Below, in pieces: positions 1-5,515 of a stretch of 5,515 nucleotides of DNA. The notes under the pieces were generated by a model, which ran no database searches, was not told the origin of the DNA, and worked only from the letters and a program-made list of their open reading frames with translations. The stretch is from a bacterium. GTDB taxonomy: Bacteria > Chloroflexota > Dormibacteria > Aeolococcales > Aeolococcaceae. The stretch is taken from the NCBI GenBank assembly GCA_021850405.1, contig JAJZMA010000096.1, positions 1 through 5,515 on the forward strand, in the 5' to 3' direction. The first letter of the stretch is position 1. Every line of letters starts with the position of its first letter. Position numbers and translations under genes: made by a program.

Positions 1-1
1 C

Positions 2-400
2 AACACCGCGGTAATTGAGGAGTTTCGGACTAACGGCGGGCGCGTGTCATCCCATGGGTTTGCCGGCGCCGAACTGCTCCTCCTGACCACGCGCGGTCAC
101 CGTACGGGTAAGCCGTGTACTACCCCTCTTATGTATTCGGTGCACGGCGACGACCTTATAGTCGTCGCATCTGCAGGCGGCGCAGATCACAATCCGGCCT
201 GGTTTACAAATCTGGTTGCCAACAGTGAGGTGGAAGTTGAGGTGGGCACCGAGAAGTTCAGAGCCCAGGCCACGCCTGTTCCTGAAGCTGAAAGAGAGCG
301 TATCTATGCCGAACACGAGAAGAGGTACCCACAGTTTGGTGAGTATCGCACGGCTACAGCGAGAAAAATTCCGGTTGTGCGCCTGACCAGGCTCGGATAG
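2..400 (+). CDS. Deazaflavin (F420)-dependent nitroreductase family protein, DUF385/Ddn-like (5' end cut off)
   Basis: The reading frame is open from base 2, and the residues before the first possible start (GTG at 44) already match the family, in a segment like NTAVIEEFRTNGGRV. The gene therefore begins left of the window; GTG 44 is internal. The visible 132 residues show the usual order of this small split-barrel family. There is a beta strand LLLLTT followed by GHRTGKP and TTPLMY at about residues 25-45, then SAGGADHNPAWFTNLVAN at about 57-74, then VEVEVG. The end is an acidic/basic helix with RYPQF and a closing strand IPVVRL. Known members bind F420H2 and reduce quinones, nitro compounds or other substrates; the physiological substrate here cannot be read. 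It ends in TAG. It lies 249 bp before hemE on the same strand but is probably a separate unit. Family assignment is firm; the specific activity is unknown. Confidence 0.88.
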   Translation, partial: NTAVIEEFRTNGGRVSSHGFAGAELLLLTTRGHRTGKPCTTPLMYSVHGDDLIVVASAGGADHNPAWFTNLVANSEVEVEVGTEKFRAQATPVPEAERERIYAEHEKRYPQFGEYRTATARKIPVVRLTRLG

Positions 401-440
401 TCAGAAAGAGCCTGGGACAACAGCAGCATTCTCTCTGGTA

Positions 441-460
441 GGTGCGGGATTCCCGGCACC
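441..460 (+). terminator. Weak hairpin downstream of the DUF385 gene, possible terminator
   Basis: GGTGC at 441-445 pairs with GCACC at 456-460, and GGG at 446-448 pairs with CCC at 452-454, leaving a bulged G and an ATT loop. It sits 40 bp after the DUF385 stop. There is no real T-run after it, only AACTTT several bases on, so intrinsic termination is uncertain. Confidence 0.25.
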
Positions 461-581
461 AGCCAACTTTCCAGCCATCCTTAAAAACCACTGTCGCGGG
501 CAGTGATCGGGCTGGGGGAACATTTGCCACAGCCCGTGATTACAGGCAGGGTGGTCAGATGCAGCCGTATTCCTGGCCCGA

Positions 582-587
582 TATACT
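582..587 (+). promoter_or_regulatory. Possible -10 box for the hemE-hemH operon
   Basis: TATACT matches the bacterial -10 consensus at five of six bases and lies 62 bp before the hemE start. No convincing -35 hexamer is found 16-18 bp upstream, where the bases read around ATGCAG, and there is no extended -10 TG. If it is used, the leader would be about 55 nt and would include a 13-codon mini-ORF at 599-640. Confidence 0.3.
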
Positions 588-649
588 CAGTGGGTGTCAT
601 GGGTGAGTTTCAGCAGTATCGGCACTGGCCGGTTGTTTGAGGTAGAAGA

Positions 650-1735
650 GTGTCTGGGATAAACGGGATGGCGGGGGATGTTCAGTCTGGAGTTTCAGCC
701 AGGGAGCGGTTCCTGGCGGCAGCCAGCTGCCAGCCGGTAGATTGCACCCCCGTCTGGTTCATGAGGCAGGCAGGCCGCTGTCTTGCCGAGTACAGGGCGC
801 TGCGTGAAAAATATGACATCCTGACCATGACCCGAACGCCTGACCTTTGTTCCCAGGTGACGCTCATGCCCGTTGAGACCTTTGGCGTAGATGCGGCAGT
901 GATGTATGCGGATATAATGCTGCCGCTCTATGCCCTGGAACTCGCATTTTCGATCGATCCGGGGATAGGGCCGATAGTTCCAGAACCGGTACGAACGATG
1001 GCAGACGTGGGACGGCTTGCCGGAACCGATCCCCGGCAGGCTGTGTCCTTCCTGTATGAGGCGATGCGGATGGTGCGCTCGAGTCTTGGGGATTCCACCG
1101 CCCTGGTTGGTTTTGCAGGAGGGCCCTTCACCATAGCCTCCTACATGGTTGAAGGCAAGCCCTCCCGGGAATTTCCATTTGCCAAGGGGCTGATCTACAG
1201 GGAGCCAGCGGTCTGGCATGCTCTCATGGAGCGGGTAACAGCGGTAACTATTCCGTATCTGGAGGGCCAGATTGAGGCGCGCGCAGATGCAATCCAGCGC
1301 TTTGACTCATGGGCCGGATCACTCGCTGCGCAGACTTATGAGTAGCACGTGCTGCCGTACACAGGAAGAATTGTGGATGCTGTTCGCGGCCACCATGTTC
1401 CGGTGATCCATTTCTCAACTGGAAGTACCCACCTGACCGGGCTTGTTGCCTCAACCGGGGTCGAGGTTATCAGCGTGGACTGGAGAGAGAAGTTGTCAAC
1501 GGTTGCTTCCGGTCTCTCCCGGCCCGTATGCCTGCAGGGGAATCTGGACCCTGCCGTTGTGCTGGGAACCCACAGCTTTATCGAGGAGGAGGCGAGACGC
1601 GTTCTGGATGATGCCCGGGAGCTGCCGGGCCATATCTTCAATCTGGGACACGGAGTACTTGCTGAGACACCATCGGAAAATCTGGCCTTCCTGGCCCGGC
1701 GCGTGCACGAGCTGTCTGCGAGGGTGCCAGCATGA
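650..1735 (+). pseudogene. hemE: Uroporphyrinogen decarboxylase hemE, interrupted by an in-frame TAG at codon 232
   Basis: HemE decarboxylates the four acetate side chains of uroporphyrinogen III to give coproporphyrinogen III in the cytosol. The start is GTG 650, with TGAGGT at 638-643 six bases upstream; ATG 668 is a weaker alternative. UroD landmarks run through the whole span in one frame. They are WFMRQAGR (36-43, substrate-binding arginines), MYADI (Asp88, matching human Asp86), GFAGGPFTIASYMVEG (Tyr165), FDSWAG (Ser220), then after the stop VLPY, HFSTG, GNLDP (297-301) and LGHGV (His334). The total of 361 codon positions is the normal family length of about 350. TAG at 1343-1345 cuts the chain to 231 residues and removes the last third, including the conserved His. 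No indel or frame change accompanies it, so a single substitution (for example from CAG, GAG or AAG) explains it. The 3' end overlaps hemH by ATGA. Identity is certain; whether the gene is dead is not. Confidence 0.9.
1343..1345 (+). other. In-frame amber codon inside hemE
   Basis: TAG lies between ...QTYE and HVLPYTGRI, a stretch that family members span without a gap just after the FDSWAG motif. The next in-frame start is GTG at 1349, three bases downstream, so terminating ribosomes could in principle reinitiate and make a 128-residue C-terminal piece. The following bases CACGTG do not match the known CARYYA leaky-stop context. TAG is the natural stop of the DUF385 gene and hemH here, and of the two minus-strand ORFs ending at 2732 and 3913. 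Confidence 0.9.
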
Positions 1736-2676
1736 AACATGGAGTTTTGCTGATGACCTATGGCTCAGCTACCACCGCTGCCGATGTGCCGCAGTATCTG
1801 GCCAGTGTTTACCGGGGCCGCACCCCTTCTCCTGAAGTGGTTGCAGAGTTTGAGCGCCGCTACAACCTGATAGGACGCTCCCCGCTGGTAGAGATTACGC
1901 TGCGCCAGGCGGAGCTACTCCAGGCAAGGTTAAACCAGACCCAGGGAGAAGAGTGGGTCGTACGCGCGGGCATGCAGCACCTGTTGCCATCTATTGACTC
2001 CGCTGCAGCGGAGCTGGCCGACGCCCGATGCGACGATGTCCTTGGGCTTGTACTCGCGCCCCAGTTTTCTGCCGAAATCATGGGTGGGTATGTCCACGCG
2101 TTTGACGCTGCTATGGCAGCACATCTGCCGTCTGCACGGGCAACCCTGGTTCGCTCGTGGAGTCGATCGGAGCCGTTTCTTGGCCTTCTGGCTAGGCTGG
2201 TCCAGGAGGCGCTGGCGCGGATACCCGAGCTGGCAGAGACGGTGCCGATACTTTTTACTGCGCACTCCCTCCCAAGGTCAGTTGTTGAGCGGGATCCCGC
2301 CTACGTAGAGGAACTCAAGTGGACCGCTTCCGAGCTGGCCAGGCGTCTCTTGTTGCCGTCTGCCCGCTGGCAGTTTGCCTACCAGAGCGCTGGCCATACT
2401 CCCGAGGAGTGGCTTACTCCAGATTTCAAGGACCTTATGCCAGAGATGGCAAGGAGGGGATTGCGCGACGTGCTCGTGGTGCCACTGCAGTTCCTTTCTG
2501 ACCATCTGGAGATCCTGTATGACATCGATATCGCAGCAGGCGAGGAGGCAAGTGCAGCCGGAATGCGGATGCACCGGATTGAGCTTCCCAATGTGAGGGC
2601 CGATTTCATAACTTGTCTTGCCCGGGTTGTGTCAGATTCAGTAGCAACACCAGCCCACCTGTCTGCCAGAACGTAG
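1732..2676 (+). CDS. hemH: Ferrochelatase, coproporphyrin III (CpfC) type
   Basis: This enzyme inserts Fe2+ into a porphyrin. The 314-residue protein follows the Bacillus subtilis HemH/CpfC pattern from end to end. It starts LLMTYGSA with Tyr10 at the place of the axial Tyr of the Gram-positive enzymes, followed by YRGRTPSPE. Then come GRSPLVEIT (48-56), VLAPQFS (107-113), TAHSLP with the catalytic His178, YQSAGHTPEEWLTPD (217-231), and SDHLEILYDID with the catalytic Glu260 (256-266). It closes with ELPNVRADFI. The length is normal. ATG 1732 overlaps the hemE stop as ATGA, so translation is coupled to the 3' part of hemE. This matters because premature termination in hemE would leave hemH dependent on reinitiation or readthrough. 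Known Gram-positive relatives act on coproporphyrin III; that substrate is inferred from the resemblance. No C-terminal Cys cluster like that of actinobacterial 2Fe-2S forms is visible. It ends in TAG. Confidence 0.93.
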   Translation: MKHGVLLMTYGSATTAADVPQYLASVYRGRTPSPEVVAEFERRYNLIGRSPLVEITLRQAELLQARLNQTQGEEWVVRAGMQHLLPSIDSAAAELADARCDDVLGLVLAPQFSAEIMGGYVHAFDAAMAAHLPSARATLVRSWSRSEPFLGLLARLVQEALARIPELAETVPILFTAHSLPRSVVERDPAYVEELKWTASELARRLLLPSARWQFAYQSAGHTPEEWLTPDFKDLMPEMARRGLRDVLVVPLQFLSDHLEILYDIDIAAGEEASAAGMRMHRIELPNVRADFITCLARVVSDSVATPAHLSART

Positions 2677-2731
2677 TTCTCGCGTTTTCTGGTCCCCCAG
2701 GGTGCCTCCGTCCGGTTGGATCTGGATCGGC

Positions 2732-3172
2732 CTAGTTTAGCCCATGCCCCGGCCCCTGGTGATCCCGGCTGCCCAGCGTGCGGATTACAGCCTGGAAACG
2801 CCAGAGCAGGTCGTACTGGTCAGCACGGAAGTGCTCTATCTCTTCGCCCGTGGCTGGTCGAAGGATCGCTGGTCGCTGGACACGATCCCCTTCCTTGCCC
2901 ACTCCAATGTTGAGGATTCTCCCCCCGTAGGGCACATCGAGTGGAGTTAGCACTCCATCCTTTCCACTCACCAGCACCACCTGACGTAAGGAGTGCCCCA
3001 CGCCCGGCCCTGGGGCTGGCAGACTGCGGCCCTCGGGCCCCTGCAAGCGGACCGTGGTCACCCAGTACTCAGTGTCCCCCATCTGCACGGAGCCGCCATC
3101 TGGCGACCTTGTCGCTATTTCACGAACCGTCAGGATCCAGGCTCTGGATTCTGTTCCCGCTCCAGTGTTCAT
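2732..3172 (-). CDS. Hypothetical protein, 146 aa, family not recognised
   Basis: The minus-strand ORF runs from ATG 3172 to TAG 2732, converging on hemH with a 55 bp gap. The protein has a balanced, soluble composition and looks like coding sequence. It shows strand-like segments such as AWILTVREIATR (11-22), TEYWVTTVRLQGPEG, RQVVLVSGKDGVLTPLDVPYGGRILNIGV in the middle, and a helical end EEIEHFRADQYDLLWRFQAVIRTLG. There is no signal peptide, membrane segment, Cys motif or domain I can name. The start is not well supported: GGAGG lies 14 bases before ATG 3172, longer than usual, and an in-frame TAG is found 13 codons further up. The opposite strand also has long open frames here (from 2941 onward), but their Pro/Ser/Arg-rich products look like antisense shadows. 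I judge this strand the likelier coding one. Confidence 0.5.
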   Translation of the reverse strand: MNTGAGTESRAWILTVREIATRSPDGGSVQMGDTEYWVTTVRLQGPEGRSLPAPGPGVGHSLRQVVLVSGKDGVLTPLDVPYGGRILNIGVGKEGDRVQRPAILRPATGEEIEHFRADQYDLLWRFQAVIRTLGSRDHQGPGHGLN

Positions 3173-3210
3173 GGTTGTCGAGGGCGCCTCCGTTAGGGAT
3201 AGCCTGTCCT

Positions 3211-3411
3211 ATGGCTTTTGCCGCCTCTATGCTGCTCTTCTGCGAGCGTTTCGGCGAGCCTGTTTCTGAGGTGATACAGCAGGGTCACAACTGGCGCTGG
3301 CTGATGACACTCTTCCGGCCACACGGGGCCCGATCTCCGCCCCTGCTCAGATTTGCCCAGTCCTTCTTGTCACGAACCAGGCAATATTGCGCCCTCCCTG
3401 GCCCAGAATGA
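3211..3411 (+). CDS. Possible small ORF, 66 aa, uncertain
   Basis: ATG 3211 opens a 66-residue frame ending in TGA at 3409-3411. It is the downstream part of a longer open frame whose first part is antisense to the 2732-3172 gene. The N-terminal half (MAFAASMLLFCERFGEPVSE, then VIQQGHNWRWLMTLF) has a plausible amphipathic helical look, and third positions are mostly G/C. The C-terminal half is Pro/Arg-rich and less protein-like. AGGGAT at 3195-3200 is a weak ribosome binding site ten bases upstream. No family is recognised. On the other strand the same bases give only short frames broken by stops. It would lie 45 bp before the 3457 gene. The alternative is that 3173-3456 is a noncoding divergent promoter region. 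Confidence 0.2.
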   Translation: MAFAASMLLFCERFGEPVSEVIQQGHNWRWLMTLFRPHGARSPPLLRFAQSFLSRTRQYCALPGPE

Positions 3412-3456
3412 TGGTTACGGATCAAGCAAGGTGGATTATGCAGGGGAGGTCCAGCT

Positions 3457-3771
3457 GTGTCAAAGCGCCAGACCAGGACAAAGGGTAGGGATGGGATTGC
3501 CCTTTTTCAGCCCAACACGATTGAGCGGGTAAGAAGGGCCAACCAGCCAGCAATCTGGGAGCAGGTGCAGCCTGGGACTTTTTTCTTTGTGGGTCATAGC
3601 CGCGCAGCATTTTTACCACAGGGAGCGCAGCGGCCAGTTGCGTTTCCAAGGGATGAACTGGTGGATGCAGTGCCTGGTCTGCGGGACAACCCCGCCCCGG
3701 TGTACCGCATCTGGCTGTCAGACGAGCAGTACGAATCCTGGTTAGCAACGGGAGAGCTTCCTCCGGTCTGA
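3457..3771 (+). CDS. Hypothetical protein, 104 aa, family not recognised
   Basis: GTG 3457 follows GGGGAGGT (3443-3450) by six bases, the best Shine-Dalgarno match in the window, and no other start lies in frame after the TGA at 3409. That makes start and strand well supported. The protein opens with a basic tail (SKRQTRTKGR) and then has NTIERVRRANQPAIWEQV (20-37), a hydrophobic GTFFFVGHSRAAFLP (40-54), VAFPRDELVDAVPGL, and an acidic/aromatic end with IWLSDEQYESWLATGELPPV. There is no predicted signal peptide, membrane segment or catalytic motif that I recognise; it looks like a small soluble protein. It is convergent with the ABC exporter downstream and is probably transcribed alone, or with the uncertain 3211 ORF. 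No function can be assigned. Confidence 0.65.
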   Translation: MSKRQTRTKGRDGIALFQPNTIERVRRANQPAIWEQVQPGTFFFVGHSRAAFLPQGAQRPVAFPRDELVDAVPGLRDNPAPVYRIWLSDEQYESWLATGELPPV

Positions 3772-3806
3772 GACAGGGGCGGCGGGATCGTTGGCTGGGG
3801 GCCACA

Positions 3807-3862
3807 GGCGCGCGCTTAGCGGTCCCCTTGTGGGGGCGCCTTGCGAAAGATGCACGCGCGCT
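3807..3862. terminator. Nested inverted repeats in the convergent gap, possible bidirectional terminator
   Basis: GCGCGCG at 3808-3814 is the exact complement of CGCGCGC at 3855-3861, with a G-T pair possible outside it. Inside lies a second stem: GTCCCC at 3822-3827 pairs with GGGGGC at 3832-3837 over a TTGT loop, including one T-G pair. The position between the 3457 gene and the permease end suits a shared terminator. Neither strand has a T-run after the stem, so a classical intrinsic terminator is not shown. Confidence 0.3.
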
Positions 3863-3879
3863 CGATGTGACTGGCGGTG

Positions 3880-3896
3880 CTGCAAGCGGGTTGCAG
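3880..3896. repeat. Short perfect inverted repeat downstream of the permease
   Basis: CTGCAA at 3880-3885 and TTGCAG at 3891-3896 form a six-base-pair stem around GCGGG. It lies 17 bp past the permease stop in that gene's direction. With no T-run it is at best a transcript-end hairpin. Confidence 0.25.
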
Positions 3897-3912
3897 ATCT
3901 ACTGCACCGCGC

Positions 3913-4701
3913 CTATCTGGCTGTCCAGCGAAACCACCTGATTCCAATCCCGGCAAAAACAAGGGTGTAGCACAGGCAAGCCAGTATCGCCCCCCAGGTC
4001 TCACCACTCCAGCTGGCCGCACCGGTTGTCGCAGAGAGTAGTGTTTCCAGGCACCCGCCAGGCGACCAGCGTGAGACCATCTCAAATGGGGTGCCAAGGA
4101 GATCTGACTGGCCAAAGAGGCTAAGCCCGATGAGTGGGACGTAGACCAGGCGTCCAGCAGCATTGAGAGTATCAGCAGAAGGTATCAGTCCTACAATCGC
4201 CTGGCCAATGCTTAAGAAAACCGCAGAACCCAGAAGTGCCACAAGGAGGGTGAAGAAGTACCCTGTTGCTGTGAACGTTATGTTGTCCAGCAAGGCCGCC
4301 ACAATAAACACCATGACCGACATGACAACGACCGCCCCCAGCTGTACAATCCATCGGCTGCCCATAATGGTCCAGGTTGGTGCTGGCGTTGCCCGCAATC
4401 GCTGCAGCACCCCGTTGTCCCGGTCTCTTGCAACCGCCATTGAATAGGCAACGGTTCCGATAGAGACCAGACCCACAGTTAGTGCCAGATTCACAACAGC
4501 ATTGGGGCCACCGAGCCTGGAGGCACGCTTGCCTTGCGAAGCGGCAAAGAGGAGGATGGCTGGGAGGGCAAAATTCAGGACCAGTGAGCGGTAACTGCGG
4601 AGCTGTGCAGTCACGTCGGCACGCAGCAGGAACCGTAACGCATTTACAGCGTCCACCCGTGCAGTGCGGCTGGGCCCCCCGACAGATGCTGCGTCAGTCA
4701 C
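3913..4701 (-). CDS. ABC-2 type transporter permease
   Basis: This is the membrane half of the exporter encoded with the ATPase just upstream. I place the start at GTG 4701, inside GTGACTGA, giving an 8 bp overlap with the ATPase stop and a 262-residue protein. The frame extends up to ATG 4818, but those 39 residues are antisense-frame noise inside the ATPase gene and do not look like a membrane-protein N-terminus. Another GTG at 4656 is possible. From GTG 4701 there are about six hydrophobic segments: 40-55, 68-90, 118-138, 148-173, 183-197 and 236-257. Between segments 2 and 3 is AVARDRDNGVLQRLRATPAP (89-108), the cytoplasmic loop typical of ABC-2 permeases, where family members read E-x-G-x-L-x-x-L-R-x-T-P. 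The length matches the DrrB/NatB-like class. Substrate unknown; drug, lipid or ion export are all possible. It ends in TAG. Confidence 0.9.
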   Translation of the reverse strand: MTDAASVGGPSRTARVDAVNALRFLLRADVTAQLRSYRSLVLNFALPAILLFAASQGKRASRLGGPNAVVNLALTVGLVSIGTVAYSMAVARDRDNGVLQRLRATPAPTWTIMGSRWIVQLGAVVVMSVMVFIVAALLDNITFTATGYFFTLLVALLGSAVFLSIGQAIVGLIPSADTLNAAGRLVYVPLIGLSLFGQSDLLGTPFEMVSRWSPGGCLETLLSATTGAASWSGETWGAILACLCYTLVFAGIGIRWFRWTAR

Positions 4702-5476
4702 GGACCTGCCGTCCTGTGAGCCCGATGAACACATCCTCCAGTGTGATCGCTCCTCTCGCAACCGCGCGCACCCTGGGGTCATCCTTGTGGGCCTCGATGA
4801 GCCCGGCTGGGGTATCAATGGTCAGTATCCTCCCATGGTCCATGATGGCTACCCGGTCACACACCGCCTGGGCCTCTTCCATCGAGTGAGTTGTAAGCAG
4901 AATGCTGTGTCCCTCGGCGCGCAGCGACTGGATCCTGTCCCACAGCTGTCGGCGAGCCTGGGGATCCAGCCCGGCAGTTGGCTCGTCCAGGAGGACCAGC
5001 GGGGGGCGGTGGATGGTGGCAATTAGCAATGATAGCCGTTGCTGCTGACCGCCAGACAGTTGACGGAATCGCTTTGACGCCCCATCGTCGAGGCTGATCT
5101 CAACCAGCCGCTTGTGAAGCTCGCTGGGAGTGAGGGCAACACCGTACAGGCCAGCAAAGAGACGGACTATCTCCAGGATCGTCAGCTCGGAATGAAAGCT
5201 GGTGGATTGTAGCTGTACTCCCATCTGTGCCTTTGCCCGCATGGCGTCAGCGTGTACATCGGTACCTGCAACAGTGATGTTGCCCTCCCGGGGCACGATG
5301 AGGCCCTCAATGGCACTGAGAGCACTCGTTTTGCCCGCCCCATTGGGGCCGAGAAGGCCAAAAATCTCACCTTCTGCAACAGCAAGGTCAATGCCGTCCA
5401 CGGCCACGGTTGGACCATATGTGACCCGAAGGCCGGAGACGCGCAGCACAGCGGGATTGGCAGGGGAGAGCGTCAT
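4694..5476 (-). CDS. ABC transporter ATP-binding protein, DrrA/NatA-like
   Basis: A 260-residue nucleotide-binding subunit with every core motif intact. These are Walker A GPNGAGKT (43-50), Q-loop Gln90, signature LSGGQQQ (140-146), Walker B VLLDEP (161-166) with catalytic Glu165, D-loop AGLD (168-171) and switch His197 in TTHSMEEA. The C-terminus TLEDVFIGLTGR is typical of the multidrug/daunorubicin-type (DrrA, CcmA) ATPases that pair with ABC-2 permeases. ATG 5476 is preceded by AGGA eight bases upstream, which supports the start. The gene is first in the visible minus-strand pair, and its TGA overlaps the permease GTG, so translation of the two subunits is probably coupled. Two copies of each would form the transporter at the inner face of the cytoplasmic membrane. 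TAAAAT at 5497-5492 could be a -10 box, but the -35 would lie outside the window. The exported substrate cannot be read. Confidence 0.95.
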   Translation of the reverse strand: MTLSPANPAVLRVSGLRVTYGPTVAVDGIDLAVAEGEIFGLLGPNGAGKTSALSAIEGLIVPREGNITVAGTDVHADAMRAKAQMGVQLQSTSFHSELTILEIVRLFAGLYGVALTPSELHKRLVEISLDDGASKRFRQLSGGQQQRLSLLIATIHRPPLVLLDEPTAGLDPQARRQLWDRIQSLRAEGHSILLTTHSMEEAQAVCDRVAIMDHGRILTIDTPAGLIEAHKDDPRVRAVARGAITLEDVFIGLTGRQVRD

Positions 5477-5515
5477 AAGTTTGATCCTGTCATTTTATTC
5501 CTGTTTACGGGCACC
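5473..5515 (-). CDS. Possible 3' tail of an upstream minus-strand gene
   Basis: On the minus strand a frame is open from the window edge and ends in TGA at 5475-5473, overlapping the ATPase start as ATGA, with visible residues VPVNRNKMTGSNL. An ATGA junction would fit an operon partner lying right of the window. Only 14 codons are visible and the bases are A/T-rich, so this may equally be promoter sequence. Confidence 0.15.
   Translation of the reverse strand, partial: VPVNRNKMTGSNL

Noticed and set aside
47..316. Minus-strand 89-aa ORF inside the DUF385 gene
   Set aside because: It is antisense to a clear family match and its translation shows no protein-like features.
695..1219. Minus-strand 174-aa ORF across hemE
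   Set aside because: Long but antisense to a strong UroD match; composition rich in His, Gly and Arg without a recognisable fold.
1343..1345. UAG reassignment or pyrrolysine coding as the explanation of the hemE stop
   Set aside because: The DUF385 gene, hemH, the minus ORF ending at 2732 and the permease all end in TAG, and no Pyl genes are visible, so TAG acts as a stop here; a special recoding of one site is unsupported by the sequence.
1336..1740. Minus-strand 134-aa ORF and plus-strand 130-aa ORF (1443-1835) over the hemE 3' part
   Set aside because: The hemE frame carries the conserved motifs; these are Ser/Arg/Trp-rich shadows.
1994..2308. Plus-strand 104-aa and minus-strand 111-aa ORFs within hemH
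   Set aside because: Both are out of frame with the ferrochelatase, which carries its catalytic residues across the same bases.
2677..2731. Terminator after hemH
   Set aside because: Only a four-base stem (CTGG/CCAG) with no T-run following; not enough to call.
3422..3805. Minus-strand 127-aa ORF opposite the 3457 gene
   Set aside because: Pro/Arg/Leu-rich product, and the plus frame has the strong ribosome binding site.
4482..5026. Plus-strand ORFs of 135 and 120 aa over the ABC genes
   Set aside because: Antisense to complete ABC ATPase and permease sequences.

Overview
This window looks like bacterial chromosome from a moderately GC-rich organism that uses cofactor F420 and a Gram-positive-type haem pathway. 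Two genes point that way. The left edge carries an F420-type (DUF385, Ddn-like) nitroreductase-family protein. The ferrochelatase resembles the Bacillus/actinobacterial coproporphyrin type, with Tyr at the axial-ligand position. Together these suggest Chloroflexota or Actinomycetota. I lean weakly to Chloroflexota because the GC content and third-position bias are only moderate, but the sequence alone does not settle it. No mobile element, CRISPR array, tRNA or rRNA was seen.

Layout. Positions 1-400 hold the 3' part of the DUF385 gene (+). Positions 401-649 are a spacer with a weak hairpin and a TATACT box. Positions 650-2676 are a two-gene haem operon (+): hemE then hemH, joined by an ATGA overlap. 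hemE is broken in frame by a TAG at codon 232, and everything before and after it aligns as one normal UroD protein. Positions 2677-3456 are poorly understood. They hold an unrecognised minus-strand ORF (2732-3172), which converges on hemH, and an uncertain short plus-strand ORF (3211-3411). Positions 3457-3771 hold a small unrecognised plus-strand gene with a very good ribosome binding site. Positions 3772-3912 are a GC-rich convergent spacer with nested inverted repeats. Positions 3913-5476 hold a minus-strand two-gene ABC-2 exporter: the ATPase is transcribed first and the permease overlaps it by 8 bp.

How the genes work together. HemE converts uroporphyrinogen III to coproporphyrinogen III. 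The HemH here looks like a coproporphyrin III ferrochelatase (CpfC), which fits the coproporphyrin-dependent haem pathway. The partner enzymes, coproporphyrinogen oxidase (CgoX/HemY) and haem synthase (ChdC/HemQ), are not in the window. The ABC pair is a self-contained DrrAB/NatAB-like exporter with unknown substrate.

The most notable observation is the in-frame amber codon in the otherwise intact hemE. At least four other ORFs here end in TAG, so genome-wide reassignment of UAG is unlikely. The realistic options are sequencing or assembly error, recent inactivation, readthrough, or a split enzyme made by reinitiation at the GTG lying three bases after the stop. I found no convincing novel multi-gene system.
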